The notes below the pieces were generated by a model, which saw only the letters and a program-made list of their open reading frames with translations, had not been told where the DNA came from and ran no database searches. 14,208 nucleotides of DNA, taken from positions 1-14,208 of the forward strand of contig JAAYND010000053.1 of the NCBI GenBank assembly GCA_012521035.1, written 5' to 3'. A program made the position numbers and the translations under genes. Of this stretch, positions 1 to 6,329 are shown piece after piece. This DNA comes from Methanomicrobiales archaeon (GTDB lineage Archaea > Halobacteriota > Methanomicrobia > Methanomicrobiales > Methanoculleaceae). Position 1 is the stretch's first letter; every line of letters begins with the position of its first letter.

Positions 1-1
1 A

Positions 2-109
2 AGGCGGTCAGTCTTGAAAGTCGTAGCAATAAATGTACTTCTGGTAGGGGCGACAATTGCAGCGGGCGTTAACGAAAAAAAGCAATTACAGCAGGTGGCC
101 GAATGGTGA
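2..109 (+). CDS. possible 3' end of an unidentified gene (partial)
   Basis: An open plus-strand frame enters from the left edge and stops at TGA 107-109, giving 35 residues. It reads like the end of a membrane or secreted protein: a hydrophobic stretch of about 20 residues (VVAINVLLVGATIAAG) followed by a polar, charged tail. Codons such as ATA, AAT, TTA and CAA are unlike the GC-rich usage of the genes to the right, so this may be transferred DNA or may not be coding. I do not recognise the family. Another frame on the minus strand is also open here, so the call is weak. Confidence 0.3.
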   Translation, partial: RRSVLKVVAINVLLVGATIAAGVNEKKQLQQVAEW

Positions 110-122
110 TAGAGGGAGGGGG

Positions 123-162
123 CTAAAAGATCTTCTGGTTGGGCATAGCTAACCAAAAGATC
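123..162 (-). terminator. hairpin plus T4 terminator for the minus-strand remnant
   Basis: Arms 129-140 and 151-162 are inverted copies with one mismatch in 12 bp, separated by a 10-nt loop. Read on the minus strand, the stem starts within the TGA at 163-161 and is followed at once by TTTT (128-125). This is the arrangement of an intrinsic-type terminator for a minus-strand gene ending here. On the plus strand no T run follows the stem. Confidence 0.55.
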
Positions 163-314
163 AACCCCGCCGCCGCACAGCGACCGCGAGGACCACCCCG
201 GCCAGGACCACGATGGCGGCGCCGGCAGCCCGGCACCCCCCGTATATCTGGCGTCGCCTCCCCGGCGGGCGGAGTCCCCGTCTCTTCCACCACCCCCACC
301 CGGAACAACCCCAC
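161..314 (-). pseudogene. remnant of an anchored surface protein, frameshifted C-terminus
   Basis: Two minus-strand frames together resemble the end of an archaeal surface protein. Upstream, about 314-242, one frame encodes a Thr/Pro/Glu-rich linker (VVEETGTPPAGEATPDIRG). Downstream, about 235-161, another frame encodes a hydrophobic helix and basic end (AGAAIVVLAGVVLAVAVRRRG), then TGA and a terminator hairpin. The frames would join if the run of six C (plus strand 236-241) were one base shorter. The upstream frame meets a stop at 317-315, so nothing larger survives. I read this as a decayed 3' end. A chance pair of open frames in GC-rich DNA remains possible. Confidence 0.33.
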
Positions 315-346
315 TCACCCATTCCCCGCAGAAACCCCCACAGAAG

Positions 347-355
347 AAAATATAT
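347..355 (+). promoter_or_regulatory. TATA box of the Yip1-ABC operon
   Basis: AAAATATAT lies about 40 nt before the ATG at 394. An archaeal TATA centred near 352 predicts transcription starting around 378, which leaves a short leader holding the GAGG ribosome site at 381-384. The position is inferred from spacing only. Confidence 0.5.
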
Positions 356-393
356 CCCTTCTCGCCTTCCACGGATATACGAGGCAGAACACC

Positions 394-1044
394 ATGAATA
401 CAGGACTTCTCCGGGTGCTGATCGACCCCGGGCGCTTCTTTGAAGATCGCATGCAGAATGAGCCGGGCCTGAAGGTGCCGGCGCTGATCGTGCTCATCTA
501 CGCGATCATCAGTGCAGTCGCGGCCGCTCTGATGGTGGACGTGATCATCAGCATACTGCCCGCGGAGGCGCAGGCCTTCGCGGTGTTCGGTATAGCCATC
601 GCCGTTATCGGCACTCTCATCATGGGGTTTTTGACGTGGATCATCGTTGCCGGCGTCCTCCACATCATATCGATGCTCTTTAAGGGCGAAGGGGCGTTTA
701 TGCGGACACTTGAGTTTACCGGCTACGCTTTCCTGCCCCAGGCCATCGGGAGCATCATCGCGGCCGCCTTCTCCTACCGGATCATATCAGGTCTCACGAT
801 CCCGGCGGTGACAGACCCCGAGCAGATCGCCATAGTCACCGAGACCCTGACAGAGACGATCACGGCCGACCCCCTGATGCAGATCGCCGGGTTCGTGGGC
901 ATCCTCTTCGTTCTCTGGAGCGCAAACATCCTGATCTTTGGCATGAAGTACGCAAGAAACCTCTCCACGCGGGACGCAGCCCTCACCGTCGGTATACCGG
1001 TGGCGATTTATATCGCGTATATCCTCATCACACTCCTCGGATAG
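394..1044 (+). CDS. Yip1-domain-like integral membrane protein
   Basis: A 216-residue protein with about five hydrophobic segments (roughly residues 28-55, 63-97, 109-131, 161-186 and 194-216). Its N-terminal motif LIDPGRFFEDRM is typical of prokaryotic Yip1-family proteins (PF04893), which have no defined biochemical role. The start at 394 is chosen because GAGG sits 9 nt upstream. The same frame is open back to 139, but that extension is proline- and arginine-rich and crosses the TATA box. It is first in a plus-strand operon with an anchored Ig-like protein (5 nt downstream) and an ABC ATPase/permease pair, so it probably helps that membrane complex. Family assignment is from wording and topology. 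Confidence 0.8.
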   Translation: MNTGLLRVLIDPGRFFEDRMQNEPGLKVPALIVLIYAIISAVAAALMVDVIISILPAEAQAFAVFGIAIAVIGTLIMGFLTWIIVAGVLHIISMLFKGEGAFMRTLEFTGYAFLPQAIGSIIAAAFSYRIISGLTIPAVTDPEQIAIVTETLTETITADPLMQIAGFVGILFVLWSANILIFGMKYARNLSTRDAALTVGIPVAIYIAYILITLLG

Positions 1045-1049
1045 ATACC

Positions 1050-2186
1050 ATGAAACCACTCAACCTCATCACCATAGCACTCATATGCATCGCCGCCGGC
1101 CTCGCATCGCCGGCTGCCGCCGGGACCGCCGACGTCGTGGTGGCATCATCGACGATCGAACCCCCCGTCCTGATGAAGGGCGACGTCGGAACCCTCACGG
1201 TGGAGATCATGAACCACGGTGCCGGACCCGTCGCCATCCGGAGCGCCCGGCTCTACGGGAGCGGGGTCGTGGCCCTGAGCGACGCCTACCCCTCGGTCGG
1301 TGATATCGGCGCCGGCACAACAAAGAGATTCACCTTCACCGTCCGGGCGGATGGCGGGGAAGGGACGTTCTACCCTCCCTTCGTCCTCGACTTCCAGAAC
1401 GGTGGTGCCCTCCGCTATCCGGTCCCCATCCAGGTCGAGGATACCCCCCTCACCGCATCGATCGTCAAAAAACCCGACGCCTTCGCTGAAGGCCGGCGGG
1501 CCGATGTCACCATCCTGGTCGGAAACCCGCGCCCGAACACCGCGTCAGGTGTCCAGGTGATCCCGCAGGGGACCGGGTTTACCGCAACACCGTCGAGCGC
1601 GTTCATCGGCGCCCTCGCCGCGGACGCCGCCGGGACCGCTGTCTTCAACCTGACCCCGGAGGACGAGACGGACGTCACATTCCGGGTGCTCTGGCATAAC
1701 GGCATCAACACCCACTCAGTCGATATAGCGCTCCCGGTCACGTTCGGCGAGGACAAACGGCAGGCGGACCTCTACGTCACGAACGTCGAGATCATGCCCG
1801 AGATCGGCGGATACCGGATCGTGGGCGATGTCATGAACGCCGGCCTTGAGTCCGCACGCTCGGTCCTCATCAGGCCGGGAGAGCCCGCCATCCCCACCGA
1901 CCCCTTCCGTGTCTACGTCGTGGGCACCCTTGACCCTGACGACGCCGCCCCGTTTGAGGTGACGTTCCGGGTCGCCGGAGACACAAAGACCATCCCGGTC
2001 ATCATCGAGCACCGGGACAGCGACGGGAACCGCTACACCGAGACCACGACGGTCGATCTCGGTTCCATAACAGCAATCTCCGCCGGGGAAGATGACGGCG
2101 GCATACCGATCGCCGGCATCGCGATCGCAGTCCTCATCGCCATCGGCATCATCGGGGCCATCTACTACTCCTGGAGGCGGAAGTAA
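1050..2186 (+). CDS. secreted Ig-like (COG1361/CARDB-type) protein with C-terminal membrane anchor
   Basis: 378 residues. A signal peptide (residues 1-24, cleavage likely after SPAAA) is followed by about three beta-rich Ig-like repeats (approximately 27-140, 142-235 and 240-340) with phrases such as GTLTVEIMNHG and RIVGDVMNAG, as in CARDB/COG1361 S-layer-like domains. A single helix at about 352-374 ends in WRRK, placing the body outside the cell and the tail inside. The gene starts 5 nt after the Yip1-like gene and ends 5 nt before the ABC ATPase. In bacteria MacB works with the adaptor MacA; this protein sits where such an adaptor would be encoded. A role as extracytoplasmic partner or substrate receptor is inference. 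No enzyme motif is visible. Confidence 0.8.
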   Translation: MKPLNLITIALICIAAGLASPAAAGTADVVVASSTIEPPVLMKGDVGTLTVEIMNHGAGPVAIRSARLYGSGVVALSDAYPSVGDIGAGTTKRFTFTVRADGGEGTFYPPFVLDFQNGGALRYPVPIQVEDTPLTASIVKKPDAFAEGRRADVTILVGNPRPNTASGVQVIPQGTGFTATPSSAFIGALAADAAGTAVFNLTPEDETDVTFRVLWHNGINTHSVDIALPVTFGEDKRQADLYVTNVEIMPEIGGYRIVGDVMNAGLESARSVLIRPGEPAIPTDPFRVYVVGTLDPDDAAPFEVTFRVAGDTKTIPVIIEHRDSDGNRYTETTTVDLGSITAISAGEDDGGIPIAGIAIAVLIAIGIIGAIYYSWRRK

Positions 2187-2191
2187 CGACG

Positions 2192-2860
2192 ATGCCGGTC
2201 ATCAGGTTCGATAACGTCTCCAAGGTCTACCCCCTCCCGGCCGGCGACGTCGTGGCACTCGCCGACGTCGACCTCGATATCGAGGAGGGCGAGTTCATCC
2301 TGGTCATGGGACCGTCAGGCTCCGGGAAGTCGACGCTCTTAAACATCATGGGCTCGCTCGACGTCCCGACATCAGGCGAGGTCACCATCGCCGGCCGGCA
2401 GATCAGCAGGATGACCGACGACGAACTGACCCTCATGCGGCGCGACCACATCGGGTTTGTCTTCCAGCAGTTCAACCTGATCCCTCTGCTCTCGGTCGTC
2501 GAGAACGTCGAGTACCCGCTCATACTGAAAGGCAAAAAGTCCGGGGCGCGGGAGCGGGTGGCAGAGATCCTGCAGGCGGTCGGGATCACTGAATCACACT
2601 TCACCCATAAACCCGGCGAACTCTCGGGCGGGCAACAACAGCGGGTCGCGATCGCCCGTGCGCTCGCAAACGATCCTGCCTTCCTCCTCTGCGACGAGCC
2701 GACCGGGAACCTGGATACGAAGACCGGGACCGCCATCATGGACCTCATCGCCCGTATGAACCGCGAGGAGGGGAAGACCGTCGTCGTCGTCACCCACGAC
2801 CCCCGTATGACCGAATACGCTGACCGGACGATCCAGCTCGTGGACGGGAGGGTTGTATGA
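2192..2860 (+). CDS. ABC transporter ATP-binding protein (LolD/MacB class)
   Basis: 222 residues, the normal size for a stand-alone LolD/MacB/FtsE-class ATPase. All motifs are intact: Walker A GPSGSGKS (40-47), Q-loop FQQFNL (from 91), signature LSGGQQQR (144-151), Walker B FLLCDEP (164-170, catalytic E169), D-loop NLD (173-175) and switch His202. It should hydrolyse ATP to drive the permease encoded next, whose ATG overlaps this gene's stop (ATGA, 2857-2860). In this class ATP use powers mechanical transmission or extrusion from the membrane rather than classical uptake. GGAGG lies 14 nt before the ATG. The transported molecule cannot be read from the sequence. Confidence 0.95.
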   Translation: MPVIRFDNVSKVYPLPAGDVVALADVDLDIEEGEFILVMGPSGSGKSTLLNIMGSLDVPTSGEVTIAGRQISRMTDDELTLMRRDHIGFVFQQFNLIPLLSVVENVEYPLILKGKKSGARERVAEILQAVGITESHFTHKPGELSGGQQQRVAIARALANDPAFLLCDEPTGNLDTKTGTAIMDLIARMNREEGKTVVVVTHDPRMTEYADRTIQLVDGRVV

Positions 2861-4002
2861 CGTTCCTCGACCTCGCCCGACGAAACATCGGCCGCCACTG
2901 GCTCCGGTCGACCCTCGCGGTCATCGGTATCGTCATAGGCGTCATCGCCATCGCATCGATGGGGATTCTCGGAAACAGCATCGGCCTCATGTTCGACGAT
3001 ATGATCACCGATGTCGGCGATACCGTCGTCGTCTACCCGGCGACAGGCTCGGGTACCACGGCGTTCACCGAACGGCAGGTCACCGATATAGAGCGAGCGG
3101 CCGGCGCAAACCGCGTCATACCACTTGCAAGCACGTTTGACACGATATCAGTTGGCGAGGCGAAGAGCGCTGCCATGATATACGCGATTCCCGCCGGAGA
3201 TATCCAGTTCCTGCTCGACAAGGAGGCCGGGACCTACCCGAGGGATACGGGCTCCGGGTGCATGATCGGGAGCAGGCTCGCCGCGAACAGCAAGGAGACC
3301 GGCCTCAAGCTCGGTGCCCGGGTTAAGATCGGAGATGAGACCCTGCGGGTGACCGGCGTGCTTGCGGAGCGGGGGATGGGGTTTGATATCAACCCGGACT
3401 ACGCCCTCATCGTGCCCTACCGGTGGTACTCAAACCACTACGACAGGGATGAGTACGACATGGTCATCGTGAAGGTCAGGGACGTAAAAGATATCGAGTC
3501 GGTCAGGGAGGCGATCGAGGGGAGGATGAACCGCCGGGAGGAGGTCGTCAATGTCATGGACACAAAAGCGGTCCTTGAGAGTGTCTTTGAGGCTGCGGAC
3601 TCGATAACGATCTTTCTGATGGGAATCGGCGCCATATCGCTCATCGTCGCCGGGGTCTCCATACTGAACGTCATGATGATGTCGGTCACCGAGCGGATCA
3701 AGGAGATCGGTGTCCTGCGGAGCATCGGCACACGCCGAAGCGAGGTGATGCGGATGTTCATATACGAGGCCCTTATACTCGGTGTTGTAGGCGCTGCCAT
3801 CGGCGGGGTGCTGAGTTTCGGGACCGGCTACCTCATGATGGCGGTCCTCGTCGGGCGCCCGGACTATCTCTATAACATAAAGAGCATTCTCTACATCGTC
3901 TTCGGGATGACGTTTGGCATCATAACAAGCGCGGCATCCGGCCTCTACCCGGCCTGGAAGGCGGCGCAGTTAAACCCGATCCAGGCGCTCCGTCACGAGT
4001 GA
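2857..4002 (+). CDS. MacB/FtsX-type ABC transporter permease
   Basis: 381 residues with the MacB layout: one N-terminal transmembrane helix (about 18-40), a long extracytoplasmic MacB_PCD-like domain (about 41-245), then three helices (about 250-272, 302-325 and 345-367) forming the FtsX domain. The conserved block KEIGVLRSIGTRRSEVM starts at residue 282, and the end GLYPAWKAAQLNPIQALRHE is typical of the family. A GGAGG site precedes the ATG by 5 nt and the start overlaps the ATPase stop by 4 nt, so the two are translationally coupled. It probably forms a dimer with two ATPase subunits. The last 10 bp overlap the end of a convergent gene. Confidence 0.93.
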   Translation: MTFLDLARRNIGRHWLRSTLAVIGIVIGVIAIASMGILGNSIGLMFDDMITDVGDTVVVYPATGSGTTAFTERQVTDIERAAGANRVIPLASTFDTISVGEAKSAAMIYAIPAGDIQFLLDKEAGTYPRDTGSGCMIGSRLAANSKETGLKLGARVKIGDETLRVTGVLAERGMGFDINPDYALIVPYRWYSNHYDRDEYDMVIVKVRDVKDIESVREAIEGRMNRREEVVNVMDTKAVLESVFEAADSITIFLMGIGAISLIVAGVSILNVMMMSVTERIKEIGVLRSIGTRRSEVMRMFIYEALILGVVGAAIGGVLSFGTGYLMMAVLVGRPDYLYNIKSILYIVFGMTFGIITSAASGLYPAWKAAQLNPIQALRHE

Positions 4003-4262
4003 GAGGAGCCCTCTCTTTTTTCCCGCTCGATATCATCACGGAGGCCGTCGATCGTCTCCCTGATACCGTGGGGCGCCCCGGGGAGGAGCGCTATGTACTC
4101 GCGCCCGCCCTCAAAGAATAGCAGGGCGACCGGCGTCAGGCTGACCGCGGCGCAACCTCCCCGGCATATCGCAGCCCTCCTTATGATCGGGATGATACAG
4201 CGCTCCCCGACCCGGCGCCCGCCACCGATGACGAGATCCGCCCCGTCAGGCAACTGGAGCAC
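3993..4262 (-). CDS. small protein resembling a degenerate YtfJ/GerW paralogue
   Basis: 89 residues from a GTG at 4262, overlapping the end of the DUF2953 gene by 17 bp, so it is the third gene of that operon. The middle, VGERCIIPII (18-27) then a short Gly stretch and AAVSLTPVALLFFEGGREYIALL (in two pieces around 38-60), follows the order of the YtfJ-type protein at 4914-5378: AGDKIIIPVA, Gly-rich loop, IAAVALVLIS, GPEGIQVVSL. The long Gly-rich loop is reduced to RGG, and Cys22, Cys33 and Cys37 appear. The C-terminus is charged (IDGLRDDIEREKRE). I infer a stripped-down YtfJ-like domain; no known family name is certain. The GTG start has no strong ribosome site, consistent with translational coupling. 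Confidence 0.65.
   Translation of the reverse strand: MLQLPDGADLVIGGGRRVGERCIIPIIRRAAICRGGCAAVSLTPVALLFFEGGREYIALLPGAPHGIRETIDGLRDDIEREKREGSSHS
4001..4021 (+). terminator. hairpin plus T6 terminator overlapping the permease stop codon
   Basis: GAGAGG (4001-4006), a 3-nt loop and CCTCTC (4010-4015) form a perfect 6-bp stem followed by six T (4016-4021). The stem begins on the second base of the TGA at 4000-4002. It should end the Yip1-to-permease transcript. It also lies inside the coding end of the opposite gene, where it encodes EREKREGSSHS. Confidence 0.75.
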
Positions 4263-4896
4263 CCCGTCCTGATACCTGCCGGAGCCTCTGCCTGACCGGT
4301 TTTTGCAAAAGTGCCCGTGCGACCGCCACGATGATCAGGAGCGGCCGGCGGACCTGCATCCGGAGCGTGAGGGATCCCTCAAAGACCCTCCGGTCAAATA
4401 CCGGCGTCATGACGAGATCGATCGCCTCCGCCGGCCAGAGGGCGTAGCGGAGAGCGGTGCAGTAGCCATAGATCATGCCGGTATCAGCCGGGTTATCGAG
4501 GCCCAGGGTGACGTCCCCACGGAGCATCTCAAGGTAGAGCGATCGATAGGTGACGGCGATGATCTTCCTGATATGCGGCCAGAGATCAGTGGCGGCGTTG
4601 ATATACTCCTTCACCGGGAGGGATGGCTTCTCCTCCTCTTCCTCACGCGGAGGGCCGGCCACCTCCGCGAGATCCCGGGTCATGACCGGGCGGCCGGCGA
4701 TGAGAAACTCAAGCACCCCCTCCCCGTCGGTGGCCCTGGCTCGCGCCCCGAAGATACCCCAGGCTACGGTCGCCGTCGCTGAGACGCTCTCCCGCCGGCA
4801 TCCGCCGACCGCCTCAAGGGTCACCGGGATCAGGTAGAGAGCGAGCAGGAGAGCGAGTATGAGAACAAGGATGATGGCGAGGAGGGTTATGACCAT
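4246..4896 (-). CDS. DUF2953 family membrane protein
   Basis: 216 residues. One N-terminal membrane helix (2-23) is followed by a beta-rich first half, an acidic linker (PPREEEEEK, 82-90) and a C-terminal part with the family-like motif GDVTLGLDNPADTGMIYGY (127-145). A second hydrophobic stretch lies at about 185-197. DUF2953 proteins (B. subtilis YtfI) are encoded beside YtfJ in many Firmicutes, and the same order is seen here, which supports the call. Function is unknown; a membrane partner for the YtfJ-type protein is plausible. The ATG at 4896 follows the ytfJ-like stop by 17 nt, a gap that contains T7 and no clear ribosome site. Confidence 0.8.
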   Translation of the reverse strand: MVITLLAIILVLILALLLALYLIPVTLEAVGGCRRESVSATATVAWGIFGARARATDGEGVLEFLIAGRPVMTRDLAEVAGPPREEEEEKPSLPVKEYINAATDLWPHIRKIIAVTYRSLYLEMLRGDVTLGLDNPADTGMIYGYCTALRYALWPAEAIDLVMTPVFDRRVFEGSLTLRMQVRRPLLIIVAVARALLQKPVRQRLRQVSGRGAPVA

Positions 4897-4913
4897 AAAA
4901 AAATGGGTGGGTC

Positions 4914-5378
4914 TTACTCCTCTTCTTCACCGGTGACCGGGATATCTACTCCCTTCTTCTCCGGCGCCGCACCACCCCTGTGCTGCGCCATCTTGTGTTC
5001 CACGATATCGCCGCCCTTCTCGATAACCTTTGATATGTGCGGGCCGACCGTCTCTCCGAGCGTCGTGATCACCTCGGCGACCTCGCTCTTCTTCTTGAGC
5101 GAGACCACCTGGATACCCTCCGGGCCGGATACGCCTTTGCTGATGAGGACCAGGGCGACGGCCGCTATTCCCCCGCCACCGCCGGTTCCTGATCCGCCGC
5201 ATTGTTTGCCATCTTTGTTATCGCCCGTGCCTTCGCCGCCGCCGAACCCGAACCCGAACTCGGCTACCGGTATGATGATCTTATCGCCGGCCTCAATGGG
5301 GTCACCGAGGATGCTGCTCGCACAGAGTGTTCGTGCGAGCTGATCGACGGTTATCTGGAGCATGGATTCACCAGTCAT
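4914..5378 (-). CDS. YtfJ/GerW family (COG3874) protein
   Basis: 154 residues from the ATG at 5378, chosen because GGTGA lies 5 nt upstream and a TATA box 30-40 nt upstream; the frame is open further (to 5444) but would cross that promoter. The hallmark is GDPIEAGDKIIIPVAEFGF (25-43) followed by a Gly-rich loop (about 44-70) and a hydrophobic strand IAAVALVLIS (71-80), as in YtfJ/GerW (PF09579). The C-terminal tail is charged and ends EEEE. In Bacillus, GerW is a spore protein needed for germination; its archaeal role is unknown and this methanogen group does not sporulate. Downstream are DUF2953 and a small paralogue, so the three probably act together at the membrane. Confidence 0.9.
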   Translation of the reverse strand: MTGESMLQITVDQLARTLCASSILGDPIEAGDKIIIPVAEFGFGFGGGEGTGDNKDGKQCGGSGTGGGGGIAAVALVLISKGVSGPEGIQVVSLKKKSEVAEVITTLGETVGPHISKVIEKGGDIVEHKMAQHRGGAAPEKKGVDIPVTGEEEE

Positions 5379-5410
5379 ACTATTCACCACAGGTAATCCA
5401 GTCTCAGGAC

Positions 5411-5423
5411 ACGTATATAATGG
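5411..5423. promoter_or_regulatory. TATA element between divergent genes, usable in both directions
   Basis: ACGTATATAATGG reads as a TATA box on both strands. On the minus strand it predicts a start near 5391, leaving a leader of about 13 nt with GGTGA before the YtfJ-type ATG. On the plus strand it predicts a start near 5443, about 40 nt before the methyltransferase ATG at 5484. No other AT-rich block is present in the 105-nt gap. Confidence 0.5.
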
Positions 5424-5483
5424 TTGGGGTCCTTCGGGATGCATGGATACCTACTTACGCTCTCCAGATGACCTACAGGATAG

Positions 5484-6326
5484 ATGAAGGATGATATCGC
5501 CCTGGACTGGAACGAGGTCTGGAAGAGGCGGCTAGCCCTGAACCGGTCGTCCCCGGGCTTCCGGGAGGGGACCCGCCTCTGGGGTGACCGGAAGGGGGCC
5601 CGGCGCTACGCCGCCAGGTCGACCGACCATTCCCGCCGGGTCGCCTGGATCCTGCAGAACCTCAACGCATCTCCGGGCGACAGGGTGCTCGATATCGGGT
5701 CCGGCCCGGGGACACTCGCCCTTCCCCTCGCCAGGACCGGCGCACGGGTGACGGCGATCGACCCGGCGGAAGGAATGCTCGCCGAGCTCCGGGAGACGGC
5801 CCGCCGGGAGGGGATCGATACGATAACCACCATCCAGAGCCCCTGGGAGGAGATCGACCCGGCCCGCGATCTCGCGCCTCCCTACGACCGGGTGATCGCA
5901 TCGTTCTCGCTCGTCATACCGGATATACGGCCGGCGCTCGCCGCCATGGATGCGGTTGCCGCGGACTCCGGGCAGGTCCATATCTACTGGTTCGCCGATG
6001 AACCACCCTGGGAGCAGCGCTACATCGCCCTCTGGGAAGACCTGCATGGGGCGCCGTACCACCCCCGGCCGAAGGCCGACTGCCTCTTCAACATCCTCTA
6101 CGGCATGGGGATATACGCAAACGTCGATATGCACCCTATAGAGGAGAGCACCCTCTTTTCAACAACAGAAGAAGCGATCGACCACTTCTCCCCCCGGATG
6201 GGCGTGGAGACGGCAGAGCAGCGTGAGATCCTCCGGGACTACCTCCGCGAAAACCTCATCCCGCAGGACGGCGGGCTCGCCCTCCCCGGGCGGTCGACGT
6301 ATGCCGCGATATGGTGGCGAAAATAG
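5484..6326 (+). CDS. class I SAM-dependent methyltransferase
   Basis: 280 residues. SAM-binding motif I is VLDIGSGPGT (68-77), the acidic residue that holds the ribose is in AIDPAEGML (D93), and the fourth strand is YDRVIASFSLV (134-144). The N-terminal region (WNEVWKRRL..., 9-60) and a C-terminal portion rich in aromatic residues probably recognise the substrate, which I cannot name. AGGA lies 6 nt before the ATG. It has its own promoter and runs convergent with the YdjM-type gene, with only 3 nt between stops, so no functional partner is implied. Fold is sure, specificity is not. Confidence 0.88.
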   Translation: MKDDIALDWNEVWKRRLALNRSSPGFREGTRLWGDRKGARRYAARSTDHSRRVAWILQNLNASPGDRVLDIGSGPGTLALPLARTGARVTAIDPAEGMLAELRETARREGIDTITTIQSPWEEIDPARDLAPPYDRVIASFSLVIPDIRPALAAMDAVAADSGQVHIYWFADEPPWEQRYIALWEDLHGAPYHPRPKADCLFNILYGMGIYANVDMHPIEESTLFSTTEEAIDHFSPRMGVETAEQREILRDYLRENLIPQDGGLALPGRSTYAAIWWRK

Positions 6327-6329
6327 GTC

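Noticed and set aside
139..393. N-terminal extension of the Yip1-like gene (frame open from an ATG at 139)
   Set aside because: The added residues are Pro/Arg-rich and low-complexity, it crosses the probable TATA box and the minus-strand remnant, and the ATG at 394 has a well-spaced ribosome site and a family-like N-terminus.
2227..2898. Long minus-strand open frame opposite the ABC ATPase
   Set aside because: Serine/arginine-rich antisense shadow of a gene with every ABC motif intact.
4303..4782. Plus-strand open frame opposite the DUF2953 gene
   Set aside because: Composition is Arg/Asp/Gly/His-rich and random-looking, while the minus-strand frame has a membrane helix and a DUF2953 motif.
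5379..5444. N-terminal extension of the YtfJ-type protein
   Set aside because: It would be translated across its own promoter; the ATG at 5378 has GGTGA at good spacing.
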